Of a DNA stretch of 64,000 nucleotides, positions 50,458 through 58,863 are shown piece by piece. Numbering within the stretch: the stretch's first letter is position 1; each line of letters starts with the position of its first letter. The stretch is from positions 1 through 64,000 of the forward strand of contig NZ_LAQO01000026.1 in the NCBI RefSeq assembly GCF_000971975.1. The letters run 5' to 3'. Source of the DNA: Paenibacillus algorifonticola (GTDB taxonomy: Bacteria; Bacillota; Bacilli; Paenibacillales; Paenibacillaceae). Under the pieces are notes generated by a model, which had not been told where the DNA came from, did not search any database, and saw nothing but the letters and a program-made list of their open reading frames with translations. Made by a program: the position numbers and the translations under genes.

Positions 50458-52621
50458 GTTTCAGCAGAATATTGCGGGCAAGCATCATCCGAAGGAAAAG
50501 CTGGTCAAAACCCACTGCTCTTACTGCGGCATGCAGTGCGGAATGAATTTGCGGGTCGATACCGACAGCAATACGATTATCGGCGTGGAGCCAAGGTACG
50601 ACTGGCCCGTCACACGCGGCAAAATGTGCCCGAAAGGCGTGACCGCCTATCAGCAGACGAACCATCAGGACCGGCTGCTAAAGCCGCTCATTCGGGACGA
50701 TGCTTCGAAAAAAGGGACGAAGGAAGGCTTCCGCGAAGCTAGCTGGGACGAAGCCTATGATTTAATCGCCCGCCGCTTCAAGGAGCTGCAAGCCGAATAT
50801 GGCAAGGACACGCTGTCCGTATTCAGCGGCGTCTCGATGACGAATGAAAAATGTTATTTGACCGGGAAATTCGCCCGTGTTGGGCTGCAAACAAGATACA
50901 TTGATTACAACGGAAGATTTTGTATGGCAAGCGCGGCAGCGGGCTTCCTTCGGAGTTTTGGCATTGATCGCGGCTCAACACTGCCGTGGACAGATATCCA
51001 TCAGACGGATTGCTTGTTCATCGCGGGCAGCAATACGGCGGAATGCCATCCAACTTCGATGTTCCGGGTCTGGGAGGTACAAAACCGCGGCGGCTATCTC
51101 ATCGTCGTAGATCCAAGGGAGACGCCGATTGCCCGGAGAGCGGATGTCCATCTCGATCTAAGGCCGGGAACGGATTTGGCACTTGCTAACTGCATGGTAA
51201 ATTTGCTCATTCAAAACGGGCATGCCGATCATGAATATATCGCTAATTACACCAGCGGCTTTGAGGAGACGCAGGAGATTGTGAAGGTTTTCACACCGGA
51301 ATATACGAGTGAAATTACCGGGGTAGCACCGGAGAAGCTGATTCGGGCGGCGGAAATTTTCGGCAAGGCGCCGAATGCGATCGTCATGTTCGCCAGAGGC
51401 ATTGAGCAGCAAGTTAAAGGCGCGGACAACGTCTCGGCCTACACGAATATGTGCCTCGTTACTGGGAAAATCGGACGGCCGAAATCGGGTGTAGCGACGC
51501 TTACGGGACAGGGCAACGGTCAAGGCGGACGCGAGCATGGGCAAAAATCCGATCTGCTGCCGGGCTACCGCAAGCTGACGAATCCGAAGCATGTGCAGGA
51601 GGTATGCGAGGTGTGGGGCATCACGCCGGAGGAAATGCCGCTGCCGGGCGTCTCGGCCTTTGAAATGTTTGAGCTGATGGAGCAGAAGACGATTCGCGGC
51701 ATGTATCTGCTGTGCTCGAACCCCGCCGTGTCAGCGCCGCATCTCAATTATGTGCGCTCGGTATTGAAGGATCTGGACTTCATGGTATGCGCCGACTTCT
51801 TCTTGTCGGAATCAGCGGAATTTGCCGATGTCGTGCTGCCATCGGTGACGTGGTCGGAGGATGAAGGCACGGTGACGAATTTGGAGGGACGCATTATTAA
51901 AATCAACAAGGCGCAGGAGCCGCTGGGCGAATCGAAGCCGGATTGGCTCATTCATGTAGAGCTGGCAGAGCGGCTTGGACGCGGTGACTATTTCCGCCAT
52001 TTGCAGACGGCAAGCCAGGTTGCAGATGAGTTCCGCCTCGCTTCCAAGGGCGGCTACGCCGACTATTACGGCGCCACTTGGGACAAAATCGACCGGCAGG
52101 ATGGCGTGTTCTGGCCCTGCAAGGATGAAGCAGATACCGGAACGCCTTATATGTTCGAGGATCACAAATATTTTCATCCCGATGGACGGGCGAAAATTTG
52201 CGCGCTGCCTTACCGCCCATCAGCGGAGGAGCCTTGCGAGGAGTACCCGCTCCGCCTGACGACAGGCCGGGTTGTCTATCATTATTTATCGGGCAATCAG
52301 ACGCGGCGGATTCCGTTTTTGCGGGATATGTGCCCGGAGCCGTACGTCGAGGTTCATCCCGAGACAGCGCAGCAGTATGGCATTGCGCATGACGAGGTTG
52401 TCAGACTGTTTACCCGCCGCGGCGAATGCTTTTATAAAGTGAAAGTGATTGAAGCGATTCGTAAGGATACCGTATTCGTGCCTTACCACTATGGCTATGA
52501 GCAGTCGGTCAATTTGCTGACGATTGCTGCGCTTGATCCGATGTCGCGAATGCCGGAATTTAAAGTCTGTGCCGCACAAATCACGAAGGTGCCCGCCGCT
52601 GCAAAGGAGGCGGCACGATGA
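50444..52621 (+). CDS. Molybdopterin nitrate reductase catalytic subunit (NasC/NapA-like)
   Basis: A 725-residue Mo-bisMGD oxidoreductase. An N-terminal [4Fe-4S] site (HCSYCGMQCGMN with Cys of GKMCPKG) is followed by the DMSO-reductase fold; NGRFCMASAAAGF places a Cys as probable Mo ligand, and GQGNGQGGREHGQKSDLLPG is characteristic of NasA/NapA nitrate reductases. No Tat signal, so it is cytoplasmic, unlike NapA. The ATG at 50444 follows AAGGAGG inside the upstream gene. Context (Fnr box, narK, nirK, norB) points to respiratory use. Confidence 0.88.
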   Translation: MLKDKFQQNIAGKHHPKEKLVKTHCSYCGMQCGMNLRVDTDSNTIIGVEPRYDWPVTRGKMCPKGVTAYQQTNHQDRLLKPLIRDDASKKGTKEGFREASWDEAYDLIARRFKELQAEYGKDTLSVFSGVSMTNEKCYLTGKFARVGLQTRYIDYNGRFCMASAAAGFLRSFGIDRGSTLPWTDIHQTDCLFIAGSNTAECHPTSMFRVWEVQNRGGYLIVVDPRETPIARRADVHLDLRPGTDLALANCMVNLLIQNGHADHEYIANYTSGFEETQEIVKVFTPEYTSEITGVAPEKLIRAAEIFGKAPNAIVMFARGIEQQVKGADNVSAYTNMCLVTGKIGRPKSGVATLTGQGNGQGGREHGQKSDLLPGYRKLTNPKHVQEVCEVWGITPEEMPLPGVSAFEMFELMEQKTIRGMYLLCSNPAVSAPHLNYVRSVLKDLDFMVCADFFLSESAEFADVVLPSVTWSEDEGTVTNLEGRIIKINKAQEPLGESKPDWLIHVELAERLGRGDYFRHLQTASQVADEFRLASKGGYADYYGATWDKIDRQDGVFWPCKDEADTGTPYMFEDHKYFHPDGRAKICALPYRPSAEEPCEEYPLRLTTGRVVYHYLSGNQTRRIPFLRDMCPEPYVEVHPETAQQYGIAHDEVVRLFTRRGECFYKVKVIEAIRKDTVFVPYHYGYEQSVNLLTIAALDPMSRMPEFKVCAAQITKVPAAAKEAAR

Positions 52622-53181
52622 AGAAGCTGCTGTATATCGAAATGGACAACTGCATCGGCTGCCGCAGCTGCCTCGCCGCTTGTACGCAATGCGGCGGTCA
52701 CGACGAGCGCAACCGCAACTATGTGTATGACGTCAACCCGCTGGTGGATCGCCAGACGATCCCGCTCATGTGCCTGCACTGTGTCAATCCGGCGTGTGCG
52801 AGAAGCTGTCCGGCGCAAGCGATTCAAATTACAGAAGAAGGCGCGGTGTTGTCCGCGCTTGTCGAGAAATGCATTGGCTGCCAGAACTGTACAATTGCTT
52901 GCCCTTACGGCATTCCGAAATTTGATGAAGAGCAAAATTTAATGTATAAATGTGACCTCTGCTACGACCGGACGAAGGAAGGAATCCCGCCGATGTGCGC
53001 TTCCGTCTGCCCGACCAATACGCTGCAATGGATTACCGAGGAGGAGTTGGCAGAGAAGCAGGAGCGCCACAGACTAGGCAAATGGGTTTCCAGCCACCAG
53101 CCGTTCGAGCCGCTTGAAGGCGAGACGAATGTGAAGATCAGCCTTCCCGGCATTTTGCAGGGTGTCCAAAAACTATTTTAA
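52618..53181 (+). CDS. Four-cluster [4Fe-4S] ferredoxin subunit
   Basis: A 187-residue electron-transfer subunit of the DmsB/NrfC type. Four Cys groups are visible: CIGCRSCLAACTQC, CLHCVNPACARSCP, CIGCQNCTIACPYG and CDLCYDRTKEGIPPMCASVCP, enough for four [4Fe-4S] clusters. It starts at ATGA overlapping the catalytic subunit stop, so the two are made together and should form a cytoplasmic complex. No signal peptide. Confidence 0.93.
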   Translation: MKKLLYIEMDNCIGCRSCLAACTQCGGHDERNRNYVYDVNPLVDRQTIPLMCLHCVNPACARSCPAQAIQITEEGAVLSALVEKCIGCQNCTIACPYGIPKFDEEQNLMYKCDLCYDRTKEGIPPMCASVCPTNTLQWITEEELAEKQERHRLGKWVSSHQPFEPLEGETNVKISLPGILQGVQKLF

Positions 53182-53250
53182 CTATAAATATAGCGAAGAT
53201 TTTCTCTTATTATACGGCTTAGAACGCTAGTAGAAGGAGGTTCAGATGCA

Positions 53251-53784
53251 ATGGACAATGAGGCAGGCAAAAACAATAAAGTGCCATTCGAAGAGGATAA
53301 TTACACGCATAATATCCATAAAAACAATGAACGCCAGCTGGACCGCAGGGGCTTTCTGAAAACGATGGTTGGCGCAGCGGGCGTATTCGCCGTGTCCACG
53401 CTTCCGTGGGGCGGACTTGCCGCTAAGGAGCTGATGGGCTTTGGACAAAGCAGCCATCCGAAGAAGAAAATCGCCGATGTGCAGGCGCTGAAGGTAGGGG
53501 AGGCGGTAGAATTTCACTACCCCGGCGACCATGAATCAGCACTGCTGATCCGTCTGGGCGACAATAAATACAAGGCATATCAAAATGCCTGCACCCACTT
53601 GAAATGCCCGGTGTTCTGGAGCCGGGAGGAGGATCAGCTTGTATGCCCTTGCCATCATGGATTTTTCGACCCCCAATCGGGCAAGCCGACAGCAGGACCG
53701 CCGCGAAGAGCGCTTCCTGAGGTAGTGGTTGAAATCGAAGGCGGAGCGATTTATGCGACAGGGGTGAAGCGGTATGAAACGTAG
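53251..53784 (+). CDS. Rieske [2Fe-2S] protein with Tat signal
   Basis: A 177-residue protein with a long charged N-terminus, a twin-arginine motif DRRGFLK and a hydrophobic stretch (MVGAAGVFAVSTLP), then a Rieske domain with CTHLKC and CPCHHGFFD. Such proteins sit outside the membrane, anchored by the uncleaved signal. Electron transfer from quinol, with the cytochrome-b-like subunit, is plausible. AAGGAGG precedes the ATG; 69 bases separate it from the ferredoxin gene, and the next gene overlaps its stop. Confidence 0.9.
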   Translation: MDNEAGKNNKVPFEEDNYTHNIHKNNERQLDRRGFLKTMVGAAGVFAVSTLPWGGLAAKELMGFGQSSHPKKKIADVQALKVGEAVEFHYPGDHESALLIRLGDNKYKAYQNACTHLKCPVFWSREEDQLVCPCHHGFFDPQSGKPTAGPPRRALPEVVVEIEGGAIYATGVKRYET

Positions 53785-53959
53785 CTACAGAGGCGTCATT
53801 CTGCTGAGCGTGGTGCTTTTTCTGAATATCGTCTGTACGCAGTATGTGGTCAATCATTATTTTCATGAAAAATATGAGCTTGTCCTCGTATTTGCTTTGC
53901 TGAATGTGCTGCTTTTCCCGCTTGCACTATGGATTTATAAGAAGGAGGTACGCAGATGA
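53774..53959 (+). CDS. Small two-helix membrane protein, 61 residues
   Basis: Two membrane helices (about 7-24 and 36-54) with a short loop and basic C-terminus. No family recognised. It overlaps the Rieske stop by 11 bases and narK by four, so it is translated with them and may be a small accessory subunit. Confidence 0.8.
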   Translation: MKRSYRGVILLSVVLFLNIVCTQYVVNHYFHEKYELVLVFALLNVLLFPLALWIYKKEVRR

Positions 53960-55197
53960 ACGGAAATAAATCGCAGTTATGGATTCAAACGGGAAGCTTG
54001 ATTCTTGGGTTTATGGTTTGGGTGATCCTTTCATCGCTCATTCCGTTTATTAAGGAGGATATCCAGCTGACATCAGGGCAGCTTGCCTGGGTAACGGCGA
54101 TTCCGGTGCTGTTCGGCTCAGTGCTTCGGATTCCGGTCGGCTATTGGACGAACCGCTATGGCGCGCGCAAGCTGTTTGGGTTTAGTTTTCTCATTCTGCT
54201 TGCACCCGTCTATTGGGTCAGCCTGGCAGACAGCTTTGCCGATCTGATTATCGGCGGGATTTTCCTTGGCATCGGGGGAGCGGTGTTTTCGGTTGGCGTT
54301 ACTTCTCTGCCGAAATATTATCCGAAGGAACGGCATGGCTTTGTGAACGGCATTTATGGCATCGGAAATTTGGGGACGGCGATTACGGCTTTTACCGCTC
54401 CCGTAGCGGCTAACTATCTGGGCTGGAGCAAAACAGTGCTGCTGTATCTGGTGCTGCTGGCCATATTCATCTTGATTAATTTTATGATGGGAGACCGCAA
54501 TGAGCCGAAGGTGATGGCTTCTTTGTCGGAGCAGATTAAAGGGGTATACCGCAATGAAAAGCTGTGGGCGCTCTGTTTGTTTTATTTTATTACCTTCGGC
54601 TCTTTCGTCGCTTTTACGGTCTATTTGCCGAACTTCCTTGTCTCGCATTTTGAGCTGAGCAAGGTGGATGCGGGGCTGCGCACAGCTGGCTTCATCGTGC
54701 TGGCGACCATCATGCGGCCTGTCGGTGGCTGGCTCGGTGACCGTTTCAATCCATTTGCGATTTTGATGTTCGTGTTTGGCGGACTTACGCTGTCAGCGGT
54801 TGTCCTGTCATTCGCGCCATCCATCGGCATGTACACGGTTGGCTGCCTCATTATTGCGCTTTGTGCAGGTACAGGCAACGGGACGATTTTCAAGCTGGTA
54901 CCGCTGTATTTCGTTAAGCAGGCGGGCATTGCAAACGGCCTGATCTCCGCTATGGGCGGGCTTGGCGGATTTTTCCCGCCGCTGCTGCTGTCCGTGCTGT
55001 TCAAATGGACGGGGCATTACGCGATTGGATTTATGGCGCTGTCCGAGGTTGCGCTGGCGAGCCTAATACTCGTCATTTGGTTGTTCTATCAAGAGAAGCT
55101 TGGTCAAGCTGAGCGCTTGATTCAGCAAAACGCTCAAAACGCTCAAAACGCTCACAGCGCAAGAAATAGGCTGCCGGGCGATATGGTCAAATCTTAA
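53956..55197 (+). CDS. narK: Nitrate/nitrite transporter, NarK family
   Basis: A 413-residue major facilitator with 12 helices. LGIGGAVFSVGVTSLPKYYP and GIGNLGTAITAF are the nitrate-signature regions of the NarK/NasA family, and Arg residues at the usual helix positions are present (VLRIPVGYW). It probably imports nitrate or exchanges it for nitrite, feeding the cytoplasmic reductase. The C-terminal tail has three QNA repeats from tandem CAAAACGCT DNA. GAAGGAGG precedes the ATG. Confidence 0.93.
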   Translation: MNGNKSQLWIQTGSLILGFMVWVILSSLIPFIKEDIQLTSGQLAWVTAIPVLFGSVLRIPVGYWTNRYGARKLFGFSFLILLAPVYWVSLADSFADLIIGGIFLGIGGAVFSVGVTSLPKYYPKERHGFVNGIYGIGNLGTAITAFTAPVAANYLGWSKTVLLYLVLLAIFILINFMMGDRNEPKVMASLSEQIKGVYRNEKLWALCLFYFITFGSFVAFTVYLPNFLVSHFELSKVDAGLRTAGFIVLATIMRPVGGWLGDRFNPFAILMFVFGGLTLSAVVLSFAPSIGMYTVGCLIIALCAGTGNGTIFKLVPLYFVKQAGIANGLISAMGGLGGFFPPLLLSVLFKWTGHYAIGFMALSEVALASLILVIWLFYQEKLGQAERLIQQNAQNAQNAHSARNRLPGDMVKS

Positions 55198-55239
55198 AGG
55201 TCAGGCTTCATTTTATAGATGCTCAGGGAGGGATTGACG

Positions 55240-55593
55240 ATGAAATCGGAATTTATGCTGGATTTATGCTTCATCCGCAAGCAGGAGCAGGAAAGCTCAT
55301 TTACTAAATCAATTGAAGCGCTGCTCCAGCAGCTGTTTGCTAAGAAATCCTCCTGGTTTCTGGAAGAGAAGCATGAGGGAGAGCTTGAGGTCGTCAATGC
55401 GGCGGTAAAAGGCTACAGCGACTGGGAAAAGGAAGAGGAGGTGCTGCTATTTATCGAGGAGCAGGCACCTGCAGAATTTTGGGATTGGATTCAGGGCTAC
55501 CGGCTGGAGCTGGATTTGAAGCGGCCCGAGGAATGTCAGCATTGCGGCGAGCAAACGGCTCGTAAAAATGCCGGAGCAGGAGCGGCCTCATGA
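55240..55593 (+). CDS. Unknown protein at the end of the nitrate reductase operon, 117 residues
   Basis: Soluble, acidic, with a helical body and a CQHCGE pair near the C-terminus. No family recognised. The ATG at 55240 follows AGGGAGGG, 42 bases after narK; the next gene overlaps its stop. By position it could be an assembly or maturation factor for the reductase; this is a guess. Confidence 0.72.
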   Translation: MKSEFMLDLCFIRKQEQESSFTKSIEALLQQLFAKKSSWFLEEKHEGELEVVNAAVKGYSDWEKEEEVLLFIEEQAPAEFWDWIQGYRLELDLKRPEECQHCGEQTARKNAGAGAAS

Positions 55594-55886
55594 TGGCGAT
55601 GCAGCGTTTGGTTGGTGAGCTGATGCCGTATGAGGGCAGCCGCATTAAGGTATGGATGGAGGACCGCTCAGGCGAGCAGCAGACGCTGCCGAAGCCTTAT
55701 ACGCTGTTTAAGGTGGAGGCAGCAAGCGATGGAACGCAGTTGTTGTTTTATTTTAACAAGGAGCAGTTTCTGTCGGTTCCGGTTTTTGATGAGAAGCATA
55801 CGCTGTTGGAGCAAACGCCGACTGGGCCGCGCTTTGTCTCGCATGATGAGCAGTCGCAGCTGCATTATTGGGTCTATTTTTTATAG
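55590..55886 (+). CDS. Unknown protein, last gene of the nitrate reductase operon, 98 residues
   Basis: Soluble, beta-rich in appearance (IKVWMEDRSG, PYTLFKVEA, TQLLFYF, HYWVYFL), no Cys or membrane segment. Starts at ATGATG overlapping the preceding stop. No family recognised. Followed by the operon terminator. Confidence 0.72.
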   Translation: MMAMQRLVGELMPYEGSRIKVWMEDRSGEQQTLPKPYTLFKVEAASDGTQLLFYFNKEQFLSVPVFDEKHTLLEQTPTGPRFVSHDEQSQLHYWVYFL

Positions 55887-55907
55887 ATAAGTAAAGCCTT
55901 CGCTATA

Positions 55908-55950
55908 AAGCTCCAACGTCGCTGGGTTCGTGACGGCGGAGCTTGTTTTT
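55908..55950 (+). terminator. Terminator of the nitrate reductase operon
   Basis: AAGCTCC (55908-55914) pairs with GGAGCTT (55938-55944), with an inner GTC/GAC stem, then a T run. Confidence 0.8.
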
Positions 55951-55961
55951 ATAATGTCGGT

Positions 55962-55990
55962 TTGACAGTATTGAAGGTATTAATTATCAT
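55962..55990 (+). promoter_or_regulatory. Sigma-A promoter before the 64-residue gene
   Basis: TTGACA (55962-55967), 17 bases, TATCAT (55985-55990). Repeated ATTATCA elements follow and could bind a regulator. Confidence 0.72.
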
Positions 55991-56038
55991 TTAGATATTA
56001 TCAATTTGACATTATAAAAAAGAAGCGGGGAACGAGCC

Positions 56039-56233
56039 ATGTTTGGATTCGAATTCGTTAAGTTTCAACCTAGCGACTATGTCGATTCTCGCCGTACTGC
56101 CAAACAAGTGTCGCAGATGCCGGAAGACGGTGTTATTTTCAGCGATGGGGTAGAGAGTGATTTCCTTACTTTCCATTCAGGGCTTGAGGCGACGATTGGG
56201 CCTGCTGACCGTCAGGGACATCTCGTTATTTAA
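56039..56233 (+). CDS. Small protein, 64 residues, N-terminus reminiscent of SPFH proteins
   Basis: A 64-codon frame behind a good sigma-A promoter; the ribosome site AGCGGGGA is moderate. The first ~14 residues (MFGFEFVKFQPSDYV) resemble the start of some Bacillales SPFH/band-7 proteins, but the rest does not follow, so it may be a remnant or a separate small protein. Function unknown. Confidence 0.55.
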   Translation: MFGFEFVKFQPSDYVDSRRTAKQVSQMPEDGVIFSDGVESDFLTFHSGLEATIGPADRQGHLVI

Positions 56234-56319
56234 GCAAAGAGCGTAAGGGGCAAGGTGACGCAGGGCGCGATCCTTTTGGAAATCTATAGGGAGATTCACA
56301 CGCCAGTCCTCAGCAATCA

Positions 56320-56328
56320 TGTTATAAT
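56320..56328 (+). promoter_or_regulatory. Extended -10 promoter of the YwjA-like exporter
   Basis: TG-T-TATAAT at 56320-56328, about 50 bases before the ATG; no clear -35. Confidence 0.6.
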
Positions 56329-56380
56329 GAGCAGGAATACGCTTGTGAATCTAATCTAGAGATGAGAGAGTGATTTTGAA

Positions 56381-58099
56381 ATGCTGCGTCGATTTTTTTC
56401 GTATTATCGTCCCTATAAGGGACTGTTCTTTCTTGATTTCGGCTGCGCCATTCTTGCCGGATTGCTGGAGCTGGCTTTCCCGCTCGCTGTCAGTCAATTT
56501 ATCAATGATTTGCTGCCGAGCCAGAACTGGCCGCTAATCCTCGCTGCATGTGCGGGGCTGCTTGCCGTTTATGCGCTCAATACGATCTTGAACTATATTG
56601 TTACCTACTGGGGCCACATGCTTGGCATTAACATTGAGACGGATATGAGGCGCAAAATGTTCGACCATATCCAGAAGCTGAGCTTCCGCTTCTTCGACAA
56701 TCACAAGACGGGGCATTTGATCGGCCGTATTACGAATGACCTGAATGATATTGGCGAAGTGGCGCATCACGGACCAGAGGATGTGTTCATTGCGGTTATG
56801 ACGCTCATCGGCTCCTTCTCGCTAATGGCCTACATTAATCTGGAGCTTGCTCTTATGACCTTCATCATTATTCCGGTTATGGCTTGGCTGATTATCGTCT
56901 TCGGCGGCAAAATGAGCAAAACGTACCGTCGTTTGTTCGGCGATGTCGGCAACTTTAACGCCCGAATTGAAGACAATGTCGGCGGCATTCGCGTCGTTCA
57001 ATCGTTTGCGAACGAAGAGCATGAGAAAAAGCTGTTTTCCGTAGACAACCAAAATTTCCGCCTGACGAAGCTGCTCGCTTACAAAACGATGGCGAAAAGC
57101 ATTTCCGTCAGCTATATGATGATGCGTCTCGTTACGATTTTTGTCATGATTTGCGGCGCTTACTTTTTTATTCAGGGTAAGCTGGATATGGGTGAATTTA
57201 TGGCCTTCCTGCTGCTCTCGAACATTTTCTTCCGCCCAATTGAGAAAATAAACGCGGTCATCGAAAGCTATCCAAAAGGCATTGCTGGCTTCAGACGTTA
57301 CACGGAGATCATTGATACAGAACCTGACATTGAAGATCGGCCAAATGCGACGGAGCTCAAAAAAGTCGTCGGCAATGTACGTTTTCATGACGTGAGCTTT
57401 GGCTATGAAACGAATAATATGATTTTGCAAAAAATCAATCTGGATATTAACGCTGGAGAGACTGTGGCATTCGTAGGGCCATCGGGCGCAGGGAAAACGA
57501 CGATTTGCAGCTTATTGCCGAGGTTTTATGATGTGGTCTCAGGCAGCATTACGGTAGACGGCAAAGATATTCGAGATATTAAGTTGGAATCGCTGCGCAA
57601 AAATATTGGAATCGTGCAGCAGGACGTGTTCCTGTTCTCGGGCTCGATTCGCGAAAATATCGCTTATGGCAACCTGAAGGCAACGGAGGAAGAAATCTGG
57701 GAGGCGGCGCGCCGGGCATCGCTTGAAGAGCTGATTCGAAAAATGCCTGAAGGGCTGGATACGATTATCGGAGAGCGTGGTGTCAAGCTTTCGGGCGGGC
57801 AAAAACAGCGCCTGTCGATTGCCAGAATGTTTTTGAAAAATCCGCCAATCCTCATCCTCGATGAAGCGACCTCGGCACTAGATACGGAGACGGAAGTCGC
57901 GATTCAGAAATCGCTGTCCGACCTGTCCGTAGGCAGAACGACGCTAGTCATTGCCCACCGCCTGACGACGATCAAAAATGCGGATCGCATCATTGTCGTC
58001 GACGAGAGCGGCATTGCTGAGCAAGGAAGGCATCAAGAGCTAGTTGCGGCCGGCGGCATTTACAGCAAGCTGCATCAGGCACAATACAGCACGGTCTAG
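56381..58099 (+). CDS. ABC exporter, homodimeric type (YwjA-like)
   Basis: A 572-residue half-transporter with six helices and a full ATPase domain: Walker A GPSGAGKTT, signature LSGGQKQ, Walker B ILILDEATSALD and HRLTTI. All catalytic residues are intact, so it can work as a homodimer, in contrast to the pair at 2.4-6 kb. The N-terminus FFSYYRPYKGLFFLDF is close to B. subtilis YwjA. Likely a lipid or drug exporter. It is monocistronic. Confidence 0.9.
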   Translation: MLRRFFSYYRPYKGLFFLDFGCAILAGLLELAFPLAVSQFINDLLPSQNWPLILAACAGLLAVYALNTILNYIVTYWGHMLGINIETDMRRKMFDHIQKLSFRFFDNHKTGHLIGRITNDLNDIGEVAHHGPEDVFIAVMTLIGSFSLMAYINLELALMTFIIIPVMAWLIIVFGGKMSKTYRRLFGDVGNFNARIEDNVGGIRVVQSFANEEHEKKLFSVDNQNFRLTKLLAYKTMAKSISVSYMMMRLVTIFVMICGAYFFIQGKLDMGEFMAFLLLSNIFFRPIEKINAVIESYPKGIAGFRRYTEIIDTEPDIEDRPNATELKKVVGNVRFHDVSFGYETNNMILQKINLDINAGETVAFVGPSGAGKTTICSLLPRFYDVVSGSITVDGKDIRDIKLESLRKNIGIVQQDVFLFSGSIRENIAYGNLKATEEEIWEAARRASLEELIRKMPEGLDTIIGERGVKLSGGQKQRLSIARMFLKNPPILILDEATSALDTETEVAIQKSLSDLSVGRTTLVIAHRLTTIKNADRIIVVDESGIAEQGRHQELVAAGGIYSKLHQAQYSTV

Positions 58100-58102
58100 C
58101 CT

Positions 58103-58702
58103 TTACGGCGAGAGTTGTTTTTTCAATAAAATGGCCTGATAATCCTCCGGTGTATTCATATTAATGAATTGTTCGGCAATCTCCGGATTATCGGGCTTGT
58201 AAGGAATGACGGACAGCTGAGGGAGCACATCCATTACCTTCAGATTGCGGCTGTACAGCGCAGCTGCCCATTTGCCCAGCGTTCGTCCATGAAAGATGGC
58301 AAACAAAGGATGGCTTCGCTCTTCGATGATCGGGACGACAGCATCTTTGGCTGGCTGGTTGCCGAGCAGCGCCAGCATTTCAATAAAAGTCAAAGCGGTA
58401 AGCAGCGGATAGTCACAGGCTGCGACAACGTAAACCGTGTCTGGCTCCTGGTCGCTCATTCCGGCATGCAGACCGGCAATCGGGCCAAGGCTTGGAAAAA
58501 TATCAGGCTTAATCGTAATAGAGGGAGCAAGGAAGGGATATAATTCAGGCTCATTAGTAATGATAGAAATGCGGTCTGTTAGAACACTTAGCTGCTCGGT
58601 TATCATTTGAATAACGGGTGTGCCATTAATAAGGAGCAATTCTTTACGCTGCTGCATACGGCGGCTTTCTCCTCCGGCAAGCACGATAGCTTCCAGGTTC
58701 AT
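58103..58702 (-). CDS. MobA-like molybdenum cofactor nucleotidyltransferase, copy 2
   Basis: A 199-residue nucleotidyltransferase with IVLAGGESRRMQQRKELLLI, GPIAGLHAGM, ACDYPLLT and NMNTPEDY. It is clearly a MobA paralogue but diverged from the copy at 48615. It may make the guanine or a different (cytosine) dinucleotide cofactor. AGGTGA lies before the ATG. Divergent from moaA. Confidence 0.86.
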   Translation of the reverse strand: MNLEAIVLAGGESRRMQQRKELLLINGTPVIQMITEQLSVLTDRISIITNEPELYPFLAPSITIKPDIFPSLGPIAGLHAGMSDQEPDTVYVVAACDYPLLTALTFIEMLALLGNQPAKDAVVPIIEERSHPLFAIFHGRTLGKWAAALYSRNLKVMDVLPQLSVIPYKPDNPEIAEQFINMNTPEDYQAILLKKQLSP

Positions 58703-58745
58703 CCTCGTTCACCTTGCTTTCCATGATTCGTTGATGTCAGGAACA

Positions 58746-58774
58746 TTGACAAATACTTGACCTCTATTCATAAT
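58746..58774 (+). promoter_or_regulatory. Sigma-A promoter of moaA
   Basis: TTGACA (58746-58751), 17 bases, CATAAT (58769-58774). No Fnr box is present here. Confidence 0.78.
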
Positions 58775-58863
58775 GTAAGGAACTTGTTCGCTATTTACCA
58801 TAGTTTAAAGTATGAGGCTATCATTTAACAACATTCTCTTTTGCATAACCTGGGGTGAGGAGC

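Noticed and set aside
50444..52621. Catalytic molybdoenzyme considered as formate dehydrogenase
   Set aside because: The Mo-site region and the GQGNGQGGREHG segment fit nitrate reductases, no selenocysteine or FdhD-type neighbour is seen, and narK/nirK/norB context supports nitrate.
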